Positions 31,302 to 39,509 are shown, counted from the first letter of the stretch. The stretch: 64,000 bases of DNA from Acidobacterium capsulatum ATCC 51196 (GCF_000022565.1 NC_012483.1:1178001-1242000), one strand, 5' to 3'. Made by a program: numbers and translations. The notes: generated from the letters alone by a model not told the origin.

Positions 31302-31430
31302 GGCAGGAGTCCTCGGGTGCAACTTACACCGGTTGCGTGCATCGTGGCCACTGGGCGCGAGATTTATCACAAACTCTCATGCATCTATTCCTGCAGCCGG
31401 GTTACTCTGGACCGGCGAAGAGGAGGATGC

Positions 31431-32432
31431 ATGCGCCGTCCTGTTGGTGTGATTGTTGCGGGGATTCTGTTGTTGCTCTCTGGCCTCTGCGGGCTGCTGC
31501 TCATCGCCGTGCAGATTGCCACCATGCTGATCACTCACTCGGCCAACGCCGCCATGGTGCCGCACGGCGAGCTGGTGCTGCTCATCTTTGACGGATTTAT
31601 CTTCGCCATCTCCGTGCTCTCCGCCTGGACAGGCATTGCGCTCTTCAGAATGCGCACCTGGGCGCGCTACGTGACGCTTGTGCTGGCCGCCCTGGGAGCC
31701 TGCTTTACCGGCCTGGCCATGATGGTTTGCCTGCTGCTGCTCAACACCGCGCCGCCCGTGCCCAACCTCGCTCCGGCCACGGAGCACCAGGTCTTCCTCA
31801 TCGCGGCTCTGGTTTACGGCGTCATGATGCTGATTGCCGTCTTCTGGATCGTGTACTTCAACCTCGCCAGCGTCCGCCAGGCGTTTGCGCAGGCCGCCGC
31901 CGCCCGGCACGGCGAAGATGCCTATGGCCATGTGCTGCTTCAGGGCCAGCACGAACATGCCCCGGTCAGCATCGCGCAGATCGTCGTGTGGATCACCGGC
32001 GTGCTCTTCTTTCTCGGCGGCTTCTCGATGGTCTTTCTCGCCTGGCGGCAGTTTCCTGGGTTTGTGCTGGGATGGATAGTCAGCGGACTCGGCGCTCTGC
32101 TCTTTGATCTGCTGTGGGCCTGCCTGCTCTTCTACGCAGGCCTCGGGCTGCTGCTGCGCTGGCGCGCGGGCTGGATAGTCGCCGTCTTCCTGCAGCTCTA
32201 TTCGCTGCTCTCGGTCTTTCTGCTGCTTCTGCCCGGCTATCCGGCGCGCATGATCCACGCCATGCAGATCATCTCCTCGCGCTACTCCTCCATGCCCGGC
32301 GGAGCCACCGCCTTTTCGCCGGAGACCAATGCCCGCTTCCTGATGGCTGGCTCGGCCCTCAGCGGAGCCATTGCCCTGGTGATCCTCATCGCGCTCGTCT
32401 ACTGCCGCCGCCGCTATCTGCGCGCCGCCTGA
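31431..32432 (+). CDS. Polytopic membrane protein of unknown function
   Basis: 333 aa. About eight hydrophobic segments are visible (for example VGVIVAGILLLLSGLCGLLL at the N-terminus, ALVYGVMMLIAVFWIVYF, VVWITGVLFFLGGFSMVFLA, IALVILIALVYC at the end). The central loop of about 40 residues (AQAAAARHGEDAYGHVLLQ) is the only soluble part of note. The ATG at 31431 follows AGGAGG; a much longer upstream frame is antisense to the fadN-like gene. No family recognised. Confidence 0.75.
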   Translation: MRRPVGVIVAGILLLLSGLCGLLLIAVQIATMLITHSANAAMVPHGELVLLIFDGFIFAISVLSAWTGIALFRMRTWARYVTLVLAALGACFTGLAMMVCLLLLNTAPPVPNLAPATEHQVFLIAALVYGVMMLIAVFWIVYFNLASVRQAFAQAAAARHGEDAYGHVLLQGQHEHAPVSIAQIVVWITGVLFFLGGFSMVFLAWRQFPGFVLGWIVSGLGALLFDLLWACLLFYAGLGLLLRWRAGWIVAVFLQLYSLLSVFLLLLPGYPARMIHAMQIISSRYSSMPGGATAFSPETNARFLMAGSALSGAIALVILIALVYCRRRYLRAA

Positions 32433-32625
32433 GCCGCCGCTCTGCTGCTGGCGCAGGCTGGTTGCGTACCGAAATGGCTCTGCATACGTCTCTTGATAGG
32501 GACGCGGCTGCGTTCCGCCCTTTTCGTGGGGTCATAATGGAAGCTGACGCTGTGATTTTCCTTCCGCATCCCACAGAAGGAAAAAGAGTTAAAAAACCTA
32601 TCGAGCACGGAGGCACCACCCAGCT

Positions 32626-34029
32626 ATGCAGATCGCAATCGTCATCCTGGCCGCAGGCAAAGGAACCCGTCTGAAATCGAAGCGGGCCAAGGTCCTGCAC
32701 GAAATTGGAGGCAAAGCGCTGCTGCAGCACGTGGTGGACGCCGCAAAACAGGTCGTGCCGCCGCATGACATCTACGCGGTCATCGGCCATCAGGCCGAGG
32801 CCGTCGAAGCTGCGCTCAAGCCCTGCGGCATCAAGTTTGTGCACCAGGATGAGCAGCTCGGCACCGGCCATGCCGTGCAGTGCGCCGAGCGCGCCACCCG
32901 CGGCTATGAGCATGTGATTGTGCTGTCAGGCGATGTGCCGCTGCTCAAGCCGGAAACCATCATCGCGCTGCGCGACTTTCACCTTGAGAAGCGCGCCGCC
33001 ATGACCATCCTGAGCGCGCATCTGCAAAACCCCGCCGGCTACGGACGAATCGTGCGCAAGTCCGCGCACAGCGCCGAGGTGACGGCCATCATCGAGCAGA
33101 AGTCGCTCACCGTGCGCCAGCACTCCATCCATGAAATCAACACCGGCATCTACGCCTTTCGCCGCGAGCCGCTCTTTGAGTCCATCGTGCTGCTGCGCAA
33201 CGAGAATCCGCACAAGGAGCTTTACCTCACCGACATGGCCAGCATCTTCACGCACTCGGGCAAGCATGTCGTGGCGCTCGAAGCTCCCGATCCCGTCGAA
33301 GTGCTGGGCGCCAATACCATTCCCGAGATGATGGAGCTGGACCGCGCCATGCGCATGGAAACCGCGCGCCGCTTCATGCTGCACGGCGTCATCATTCAGC
33401 GGCCCGACACCGTCGTGCTCGACTCCACCGTGGAGATTGGCCCTGACACCATCATCGAGCCTTACGTGCAGTTGCTCGGCAAGACAAAGATCGGCTCCGA
33501 CTGCCGCATCCGCTCTTATTCGGTCATCGAGAATGCCACCGTCTGCGACCACGTCACCATTCGCCAGAGCTGTGTCATCGCCGACTCGCAGATCAACTCA
33601 CACGCTGTGCTCGGCCCCTTTGCGCACGTGCGCCCGGGCTGCCTCATCGGCGAGGGCGCGCACATCGGCAACTTTGTTGAGACCAAGCAGGTACGCATCG
33701 GCAAAGGCTCCAAGGCCAACCACCTCACCTACCTCGGCGATGCCGAGATCGGCGCTGGCGTCAACATTGGCGCGGGCACCATCACCTGCAACTACGACGG
33801 ACAGCTCAAGCACCGGACGCTCATTGGCGACGGCGTCTTCGTCGGCAGCGACTCCACGCTGATTGCGCCGCTGGTGATCGGCAACGGCGCGTATGTGGCC
33901 GCCGCCTCCTGCATCACTGAAGATGTGCCGGAAGATGCGCTCGCCCTGGGAAGGCCCAAGCAGACGCTCAAGCCGGACTGGGCCAAGCGCCGCCGCGCGC
34001 AGATGGCCTCTCGCAAGAGCACAACGTAA
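32626..34029 (+). CDS. glmU: Bifunctional UDP-GlcNAc pyrophosphorylase/glucosamine-1-P acetyltransferase
   Basis: 467 aa, makes UDP-N-acetylglucosamine for peptidoglycan and lipid A. The N-terminal uridyltransferase has LAAGKGTRLKSKRAKVLHEIGG (about 8-29, quoted as a landmark), LGTGHAVQCA and GDVPLL. The C-terminal left-handed beta helix has hexapeptide repeats and the acetyltransferase segment NFVETKQVRIGKGSKANHL, then YLGDAEIGAGVNIGAGTI. Length and order are standard. Confidence 0.97.
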   Translation: MQIAIVILAAGKGTRLKSKRAKVLHEIGGKALLQHVVDAAKQVVPPHDIYAVIGHQAEAVEAALKPCGIKFVHQDEQLGTGHAVQCAERATRGYEHVIVLSGDVPLLKPETIIALRDFHLEKRAAMTILSAHLQNPAGYGRIVRKSAHSAEVTAIIEQKSLTVRQHSIHEINTGIYAFRREPLFESIVLLRNENPHKELYLTDMASIFTHSGKHVVALEAPDPVEVLGANTIPEMMELDRAMRMETARRFMLHGVIIQRPDTVVLDSTVEIGPDTIIEPYVQLLGKTKIGSDCRIRSYSVIENATVCDHVTIRQSCVIADSQINSHAVLGPFAHVRPGCLIGEGAHIGNFVETKQVRIGKGSKANHLTYLGDAEIGAGVNIGAGTITCNYDGQLKHRTLIGDGVFVGSDSTLIAPLVIGNGAYVAAASCITEDVPEDALALGRPKQTLKPDWAKRRRAQMASRKSTT

Positions 34030-34036
34030 ATAAGTT

Positions 34037-34074
34037 GCGGCGTCCGGAATCAGGGCATGGAATCGGGACGCCGC
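34037..34074. terminator. Hairpin between convergent glmU and sigma-factor genes
   Basis: GCGGCGTCC (34037-34045) pairs with GGACGCCGC (34066-34074). It lies 8 bases after the glmU stop. No long T-run; likely serves both converging genes. Confidence 0.5.
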
Positions 34075-34147
34075 GCGGCTCTCTCTCCTGTGGGCGATGT
34101 TGTGCAAAACGTCGTCCGGAGCTATCGCCGTCAGGCTGCTATCTGGA

Positions 34148-34711
34148 TCAGGCTGCTTCCTGGCGCTTCTTCTGGATTTTGGCCACTGCCAGCCGCAACT
34201 GTAACCGGGCATGCACCACCGTCCGGCGCACTTCCTCCTCCGGGCAGCCCATCAGGCGCGCAATCGCTTCCGGCGCATAGCCTTCCACGTCGCGCAGCAA
34301 AAACACCATCCGAAGATTCGGCGGCAGCTGCCGCAGCGCCTCTTCAAGGTCGGTGCGGCGAATGCCTTCACTGCTCACACTCTGCCCGTCACGCGTGACC
34401 GTGGGCGGAGCGCTTTGCTGCGGAGCGCAGGCCGGCAAAACGCCCGCTTCGCGCAGCTCCTCGAAAAGAGAGGCATCCACGGCCGGGCCGTCTGGCGCGT
34501 CCGGAGAAGAAAAAACCCGCGTAAAGGTGCGAATGAGGATCTGTTCGGCCTCCACCTCGTTGCCTGTCATATAAAAAGCGAGGGCAAAGGCACGGTGCCG
34601 GTGGCTGTCGTAGACATCCCGCCGCACCTGCTCAAGGGTCTGCCCGGCAGACTGAGAAGCGATCGTTTTGGGGCCCAGTTGATTGAAGATCTGCTTTTCC
34701 AGGTCGAGCAA
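34148..34711 (-). CDS. ECF-like RNA polymerase sigma factor
   Basis: 187 aa. Region 2-like helices lie around 30-70 (RRDVYDSHRHRAFALAFYMT, EAEQILIRTFTRVF) and region 4 at about 118-170 (LEEALRQLPPNLRMVFLLRD, GYAPEAIARLMGCPEEEVRR), the helix-turn-helix that reads -35 elements. Region 2 is weak, so it may be a divergent sigma or a sigma-like regulator. The start is a TTG with AGAGGAAACC upstream. No anti-sigma gene is adjacent; the HD-GYP gene is divergent across about 200 bases. Confidence 0.8.
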   Translation of the reverse strand: MLDLEKQIFNQLGPKTIASQSAGQTLEQVRRDVYDSHRHRAFALAFYMTGNEVEAEQILIRTFTRVFSSPDAPDGPAVDASLFEELREAGVLPACAPQQSAPPTVTRDGQSVSSEGIRRTDLEEALRQLPPNLRMVFLLRDVEGYAPEAIARLMGCPEEEVRRTVVHARLQLRLAVAKIQKKRQEAA

Positions 34712-34914
34712 GGTTTCCTCTTACGAAAGTTTAATTTACGTTGTTACTGTTGTACGGTATCGATCAGATTCGAGCGTAATTTTTCAGCGAGCCTCGGCTA
34801 TGGTAGGAGCAGTCCGGGATTCACTCAGCATTCCGCGATTCCTGACGATACTCCGGGTAAGATACACACATCGCAGCACATAATCTGGGCATACCAGAAT
34901 GGAGTGAATGCCGC

Positions 34915-36027
34915 ATGGCATCGGGACGAATCCTTGTGGTCGACGACGAGCCCTACATCCGGGCTGTGATCGCGACGATGCTGGAAAAGTCGAATTATCT
35001 GCCCGTGCTCGCCGCCAACGGGCAAGAAGCATTGGAGCATCTGGAGCAGGATGCCCCCTACGATGTCGTTCTTTCTGACATCATGATGAACGGCATGGAC
35101 GGCATCGGGCTGCTCGAAAAGCTGCGCGAAGTCCATCCCGACACCCCCATGATCATGGTAACCGCGATGCACGATGTTAGCATCGCCATCTCGGCCATGC
35201 GCAAGGGAGCCTACGACTACCTGCTGAAGCCCTTTGCCAAGGAGCAGTTGCTGGCCACGGTCGGGCGGGCGCTCGATTATCGCCGGCTGGTGCAGCAGAA
35301 CTCCATGTACCGGCAGAATCTCGAAGAGCTGGTCTCAGCCCGCACCGAGATGCTGCGCCAGGCCATGAATGATCTCGAACGGTCTTATGACATCACGCTG
35401 GAGGCGCTGGGCGACGCCCTCGATCTGAAGGACGCCGAGACCGAGGGCCACTCCAAGCGCGTGACGGCCTACACCATCGCGCTCGCCCGCCACATGGGTG
35501 TCTCGGCCCAGCAGATGCGCACCGTGGCGCGCGGAGCCTTTTTGCACGACATCGGCAAGATGGCCATTCCCGATGCCATTCTGCTCAAGCCGGGCCGCCT
35601 CAATCCCGAGGAGCAGGCCATCATGCGCGAGCACTGCGCGCGGGGCTACCAGATTCTGCGCAAGATTCCCTTTCTGCGCGAGGCCGCCGAGATCGTCTAC
35701 AGCCACCAGGAGCACTATGACGGCTCCGGCTATCCGCGCGGGCTGCGGGGCGACCAGATTCCCCTGGGGGCGCGCATCTTTGCCGTCGCCGATACGCTCG
35801 ATGCCATCACTTCAGATCGCCCCTACCGCCGGGCCAACAGCTTTGACTCCGCCCGGGGAGAGATTCGCCGCTGTGCCGGGTCGCAATTTGACCCGGCTGT
35901 GGTGGAGGTCTTCCTGAGGATTCCAGACCAGATATGGCGCGACCTGCAGGCTGAGATCAGCCGGCAGACGCGGTTTTCTCCCCTCTTTTTTATGGGCGAG
36001 GGATCAGATCTCGTCCTTCCGACATAA
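34915..36027 (+). CDS. Response regulator with HD-GYP phosphodiesterase output
   Basis: 370 aa. Receiver domain about 1-120 with acidic pocket DDE (10-12), phospho-acceptor Asp in VVLSDIMMNGMDG (D55) and Lys in LLKPFAKEQ. A coiled linker leads to an HD-GYP domain with HDIGKMAIPDAILLKPGRL, HCARGYQIL, HQEHYDGSGYPRGL and ADTLDAITSDRPYR, all metal and c-di-GMP motifs present. It probably lowers c-di-GMP on phosphorylation. The kinase is not adjacent. Confidence 0.94.
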   Translation: MASGRILVVDDEPYIRAVIATMLEKSNYLPVLAANGQEALEHLEQDAPYDVVLSDIMMNGMDGIGLLEKLREVHPDTPMIMVTAMHDVSIAISAMRKGAYDYLLKPFAKEQLLATVGRALDYRRLVQQNSMYRQNLEELVSARTEMLRQAMNDLERSYDITLEALGDALDLKDAETEGHSKRVTAYTIALARHMGVSAQQMRTVARGAFLHDIGKMAIPDAILLKPGRLNPEEQAIMREHCARGYQILRKIPFLREAAEIVYSHQEHYDGSGYPRGLRGDQIPLGARIFAVADTLDAITSDRPYRRANSFDSARGEIRRCAGSQFDPAVVEVFLRIPDQIWRDLQAEISRQTRFSPLFFMGEGSDLVLPT

Positions 36028-36057
36028 CATAGAGGCATCTTCTGAGAGGAATCCCCC

Positions 36058-36336
36058 GTGGCTCAACTGACCCCCAAAGCGATTGAAGAACGCCTGTCCT
36101 CCCTGCCTGCGTGGAAGCTGCAAGCGCCCGAGATTGAGCGCGTCGTCGAGTTCTCCGACTTCGTTGCCGCCATGGCCTTCGTCAACAAAGTGGCCGAGAA
36201 GGCGGAGCTGGCCGGGCACCACCCGGACATCGACATCCGCTATAACCGTGTGCGGCTGGCGCTGGTGACCCACGATGCGGGCGGGCTGACCGAGCGTGAC
36301 TTCGACCTGGCCGCCTCGATTGAAGCCCTGCTCTAA
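36058..36336 (+). CDS. phhB: Pterin-4a-carbinolamine dehydratase
   Basis: 92 aa, recycles the tetrahydropterin cofactor of aromatic amino-acid hydroxylases. The signature EKAELAGHHPDIDIRYNRV and THDAGGLTERD are clear, with the His pair of the active site. The start is GTG at 36058 after GAGAGGA. It is 30 bases after the HD-GYP gene, possibly co-transcribed. No phenylalanine hydroxylase is in the window. Confidence 0.92.
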   Translation: MAQLTPKAIEERLSSLPAWKLQAPEIERVVEFSDFVAAMAFVNKVAEKAELAGHHPDIDIRYNRVRLALVTHDAGGLTERDFDLAASIEALL

Positions 36337-36340
36337 AAAC

Positions 36341-36360
36341 ATGTGAATCGGGATTCACAT
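36341..36360. repeat. Palindrome P1 of the TGTGA-N8-TCACA set
   Basis: ATGTGAATCGGGATTCACAT: 9-bp arms, perfectly symmetrical around a 2-base centre. It begins 4 bases after the phhB stop. Confidence 0.85.
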
Positions 36361-36410
36361 ATTCCGCGGCAGTGCGACCGTGGATGCAGATAAGCTCTTT
36401 ATAAAGAATA

Positions 36411-36455
36411 GCCTGCGGGAACGTGAATGCAGATTCACTTTCGCAGGCTTTTTCT
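36411..36455 (+). terminator. Terminator hairpin carrying palindrome P2
   Basis: GCCTGCG (36411-36417) and CGCAGGC (36442-36448) close a stem whose interior is palindrome P2 (36421-36440, ACGTGAATGCAGATTCACTT). The T-rich TTTTTCTTT follows directly. It can end phhB transcripts or those of an RNA starting in the gap. Confidence 0.75.
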
Positions 36456-36525
36456 TTCCGACGCACGACGCGTTTCTGATACTCTTCAGCATCCCATTGA
36501 TAATAAACAGCTTATCTCCCAAGAT

Positions 36526-36549
36526 AAATGTGAACATAAAATCACATTT
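36526..36549. repeat. Palindrome P3 of the set
   Basis: AAATGTGA (36526-36533), 8 bases, TCACATTT (36542-36549). Perfect 8-bp arms with the same TGTGA-N8-TCACA spacing as the others but an A-rich centre. Confidence 0.8.
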
Positions 36550-36800
36550 ACAGCTTCACGGGAGGCCGGGCTCGCTCGGATCGCTGCAAGCTGTTCATTG
36601 CAGATGACTTATGGAGATGCTGCGCAAGCTGATTCTGCCTGCGTTCGCCGTCCTACTCCTGACTCCATGATACCGGGATGGGGGATAATTCCCGGCAAGC
36701 TTGACCGCTAAAGGCTTTGTTTCCAGCATTTTGCAGGTCCCCCGCTATTCTGGAATCGGGGAATGAGATCGAATCGCGCAACAAGCGCGAGATTCCGGAG

Positions 36801-36824
36801 AAATGTGAATCGGAATTCGCATTT
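36801..36824. repeat. Palindrome P4 of the set
   Basis: AAATGTGAAT (36801-36810), CGGA, ATTCGCATTT (36815-36824): 10-bp arms with one mismatch (T/G opposite). The centre is almost that of P1 (ATCGGAAT versus ATCGGGAT). Confidence 0.8.
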
Positions 36825-36882
36825 CTTGACCCTTATAAATCAATGACTTGCAGAAATGCCGGCTACCCCGGAGAAAAAACTC

Positions 36883-36919
36883 CGCAGACGTGAATCCGCA
36901 TTCACATTTTCTGCGCGGG
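36883..36919. repeat. Hairpin with palindrome P5
   Basis: GTGAATCCGCATTCAC (36890-36905) lies inside a GC stem, CCGCAGA on the left (36882-36888) and TCTGCG on the right (36910-36915). The arrangement copies P2 inside its terminator stem, but without a T-run. Confidence 0.75.
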
Positions 36920-36923
36920 GCTT

Positions 36924-37034
36924 GAACTGGTCTCATAAATGGTTGACGCCTGATTGCGGAAAGTGTGAGACCCGCCGCCGAAGCGGGGCTCATGCTGCCG
37001 GCCGGAGCCTGGAATCTATATATGAGACCAGTTC
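36924..37034. ncRNA. Possible structured RNA closed by a 14-bp inverted repeat
   Basis: GAACTGGTCTCATA (36924-36937) is perfectly inverted as TATGAGACCAGTTC (37021-37034). Inside is a strong hairpin, TGAG-CCCGC with GCGGG-CTCA (about 36966-36993), and a GC-rich GCCGGCCGGAGCC segment. The right arm abuts and slightly overlaps the glutaredoxin stop codon. Strand, promoter and function are unknown; it could also be a transposon remnant. Confidence 0.4.
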
Positions 37035-37297
37035 TAGGCCTCTTCCTGCACCAGACCGAGGCGCAGGCTCATTTCCTCGTAGAGAAAGCCGCGTCCCGGG
37101 CGGTAGGGCTGCACCCATTCGCCATCGATGACGAACTGGGGAATCGCCCGCTTGCCCACGTGGCGCAACACTTCCTCGGCGGCGCCGGGGGCCTCTTCAA
37201 TATCGATCTCGGTGAAAGGGATGCGGTGCTGCTCCAGGAAGCGTTTGGCTTCCCGGCAGTCCCGGCACCAGCTCGCGGAGTAGAGAACCAGCTTCAT
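37034..37297 (-). CDS. Small glutaredoxin-like protein
   Basis: 87 aa, thioredoxin fold. The redox motif CRDC is at residues 10-13 (SASWCRDCREAKRFLEQH), the cis-proline segment is KRAIPQFVIDGEW, as in NrdH/glutaredoxin proteins. The C-terminal part (GRGFLYEEMSLRLGL) is family-like. The ATG at 37297 has only weak upstream complementarity, but longer frames upstream run through a hairpin and are not plausible. Physiological partner unknown. Confidence 0.85.
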   Translation of the reverse strand: MKLVLYSASWCRDCREAKRFLEQHRIPFTEIDIEEAPGAAEEVLRHVGKRAIPQFVIDGEWVQPYRPGRGFLYEEMSLRLGLVQEEA

Positions 37298-37371
37298 GAC
37301 CGATGATGATAAACACGCAAGGGTATGATTTGCCAGTCTGGAACCAGCGGGAGCGGATTGCGGGTGCGAGA

Positions 37372-37399
37372 TAAAACCCACATCTCTGCGAGATGTGGG
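37372..37399 (-). terminator. Terminator downstream of the papain-like protease gene
   Basis: CCCACATCTC (37377-37386), loop TGC, GAGATGTGGG (37390-37399): perfect 10-bp stem. The minus-strand side continues TTTTATC. A GGCACCC follows the plus-strand side, as in dispersed acidobacterial intergenic repeats I recall (unverified). Confidence 0.75.
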
Positions 37400-37421
37400 G
37401 CACCCATGACCGGAACTCGTC

Positions 37422-38060
37422 CTAAGAACATCGAATGCGGGCTGCGAACTGAATGTTGTACCACTCCTGCGGTGAAAGCACTCTTCTACCGCCATTCGCA
37501 GGCCAAGGATCGCGCACTGTGGCTGCAACGACTTGCCACTGGCCAGTTGCCAGATCAATGTTTGAAGTAAGAGCCGTCAGCACCGTCGCGTGGCCGAGAG
37601 CCCCCACAATCAAGGGGTGATTTTGTTGTAAATCCTGCACCGCGGTTGCGACATTGACGGTTACCATGTCGCCGGAAGAATGGAAGCGCGTTCCAGCATC
37701 ATCGGTCCAGCCCTTATTGAGATCGCGAAGGATATCGTCATTTTGTGCGGGCATGTTCTGAATACTGCCCCATGTTTCTGAAACAATTCTCGTCTGCTCT
37801 ATGGGATGACCGTAATAGGCGAAAACCATACTGATGCTCGCCGCCCAGCACCATTCATCCATCTGCTGATATGCCTGCCTGAAGGCGAAGGATGGAATCC
37901 CGGCGACGCACTGCCGCACCTGGTGCATCTGCCATCCGAACGGAGTTGCTACCGGCGTCATCGTAATGGGACCGCAGGTTTGAGCTGCTCGAAGAAATGG
38001 TGCAGCAGCCATGCCAGATGCTAGAGAAACTCCCGTTCGTATGAAATCCCGTCTTTTCAT
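37422..38060 (-). CDS. Papain-like cysteine protease (AvrRpt2/C70-like), exported
   Basis: 212 aa. The start MKRRDFIRTGVSLASGMAAA resembles a twin-arginine-type signal (RRDFIRTG). The catalytic Cys lies in DEWCWAAS (C71), His in GALGHATVL (H157) and Asp in VRDPWP (D184), the order and spacing of C39/C70 papain-fold peptidases. Base composition is lower in GC than the neighbours, hinting at transfer. No substrate, inhibitor or secretion genes are beside it. Alternatives are a C39-like bacteriocin-processing enzyme without its transporter. Confidence 0.75.
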   Translation of the reverse strand: MKRRDFIRTGVSLASGMAAAPFLRAAQTCGPITMTPVATPFGWQMHQVRQCVAGIPSFAFRQAYQQMDEWCWAASISMVFAYYGHPIEQTRIVSETWGSIQNMPAQNDDILRDLNKGWTDDAGTRFHSSGDMVTVNVATAVQDLQQNHPLIVGALGHATVLTALTSNIDLATGQWQVVAATVRDPWPANGGRRVLSPQEWYNIQFAARIRCS

Positions 38061-38353
38061 GACAGCCTCTGAGAATGCTGACTATATGGGATAGAACATA
38101 TTGAGAAGAGCAACTGAAACAAACTCGAACAACGGCCAAGCACTACAAGGTGGTTATGGGCGTGCTGACCGATCCTTCTAGCTTGCAGACGCGTTAACCG
38201 ATCATTCTGCATTTGTCATCCGGATAAGGAACGATAGCTCTGATTGCGGAAAATAAAAAGCTCTCTGGCTTGGGCAGAGAGCTTTGAAGTCTGTTTGTGC
38301 AGTATCTATTACTGAGTTTCATAAAAAGGGTGGCGCGGGATGTTATCCGGACG
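38061..38353. other. Intergenic region between prfB and the protease gene
   Basis: 293 bases, AT-richer than its neighbours, with the prfB terminator near its right end. The protease promoter should be close to 38080-38200 on the minus strand, but no convincing match was identified and no other structure was seen. Confidence 0.4.
38248..38285 (-). terminator. Terminator downstream of prfB
   Basis: AAAGCTCTCTG (38257-38267), loop of 7, CAGAGAGCTTT (38275-38285): perfect 11-bp stem followed on the minus strand by TTATTTTCC after the stem's own T's. It lies about 70 bases past the prfB stop. Confidence 0.85.
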
Positions 38354-39509
38354 CTACTCCAGATCGTCGTCGGGGGTGACCGAGGCGGGGATGCCGCCGT
38401 TGCGGCGCATGGTCAGGTAGCCGCGAATGAAGGGGTCGAGGTAGCCGTCGAGGACGCGGTCTACGTCGCCGACTTCGACCTTGGTGCGGTGGTCCTTGGC
38501 GATGCGGTAGGGCTGCAGGACGTAGCTACGGATTTGAGACCCGAAGTTGATGTCGAGCTTGGAGTCTTCGAGCTTCTTGGTCTCGGCCTGCTTCTTCGCC
38601 AGTTCGTATTCGTAGAGGCGCGAGCGCAGCATCTTCATCGCCTTTTCGCGGTTCTTGTGCTGGGAGCGCTCGTTCTGGCACTGCACGACGATGCCGGTGG
38701 GGATGTGGGTGATGCGCACGGCCGAGTCAGTGGTGTTGACGTGCTGGCCGCCCTTGCCGCCGGAGCGGTAGGTGTCGGTACGGAGCTCGTCGGGCTTGAT
38801 GTCGATCTGGATGGAGTCGTCGATCTCTGGCGAGACGAAGACCGACGCGAACGAGGTGTGGCGGCGCTTGGCCTGATCAAAGGGCGAGATGCGCACGAGG
38901 CGGTGGACGCCGGTTTCGCCGGAGAGCTGGCCGAAGGCGTAGTCGCCGATGATGGTGAAGGTCGCGGACTTGATGCCAGCCTCTTCGCCATCCTGATAAT
39001 CGTTCATTTCGGTTTTGAAGCCCTGCTGCTCGGCCCAGCGCAGGTACATGCGCATGAGCATCTCGGCCCAGTCCTGCGACTCGGTACCGCCGGCGCCGGG
39101 GTGAACGGTGACGATGGCGTTGAGCGCGTCGGTTTCGCCGGAGAGCATGGTGCGCGATTCGAGCTTCTCGACGTATTCGCCGAGGGCGGAGATTTCGCGC
39201 GAGAGATCGGCTTCGAGATTCGCGTCAGCCTCGCCGGCAGCTTCGCTCTCGCGGGCCAGTTCGAAATAGGCGTCAATGTCGCCGGAGCGGCGCGCGAGTT
39301 CGGTGTCGTAGGCGAGCTGCTCCTCAATGCGCTTGCGGTCGCGCATGAGGGGCTGCGAGAGCTGGGGGTTGGACCAGAGAGCGGGGTCGGCGAGCTTTGT
39401 TTCTATGGCAGCGAGTTCAGAGCGAAGGCGGGCGGGGTCAAAGATACTCCCGCAGGTCGCGGACCTGATCGCGGACGGGCGCGTAGGCGAATTCAAGATC
39501 GTTCAGCAC
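38354..39509 (-). CDS. prfB: Peptide chain release factor 2 with programmed +1 frameshift
   Basis: About 384 aa after frameshifting. It recognises UGA and UAA: the SPF codon-recognition motif is in VRISPFDQAKRR and the hydrolysis motif GGQ in SGGKGGQHVNTTDSAV. The first 23 codons are in another frame, from GTG at 39509 (peptide begins VLNDLEFAYAPVRDQ) to CTT at 39441; the ribosome then skips T39440 of an in-frame TGA and continues with GAC at 39439. An annotation starting at 39496 in the main frame would have a false N-terminus. Confidence 0.95.
39437..39452 (-). promoter_or_regulatory. prfB programmed frameshift site
   Basis: On the minus strand GGGAGTATCTTTGAC: a Shine-Dalgarno-like GGGAG, then CTT TGA C. 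This is the classical RF2 autoregulation element; low RF2 lets ribosomes slip +1 at CTT. Confidence 0.92.

Larger units (their letters stand above)
36337..37033. other. 697-base gene-free region between convergent phhB and glutaredoxin genes
   Basis: No coding frame with a plausible product was found. The region holds palindromes P1-P5, the terminator at 36411-36455, two short further hairpins (GGG-rich near 36674-36695; CCCC/GGGG near 36739-36761), and the inverted repeat at 36924-37034. Because both flanking genes end here, none of these signals can be a promoter operator of a flanking gene; an RNA gene or a mobile/REP-like element is more likely. Confidence 0.7.

Noticed and set aside
30336-31430. 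Long N-terminal extension of the membrane protein gene at 31431
   Set aside because: The extension is antisense to the fadN-like gene and Arg/His/Gln rich. The ATG at 31431 has AGGAGG in front.
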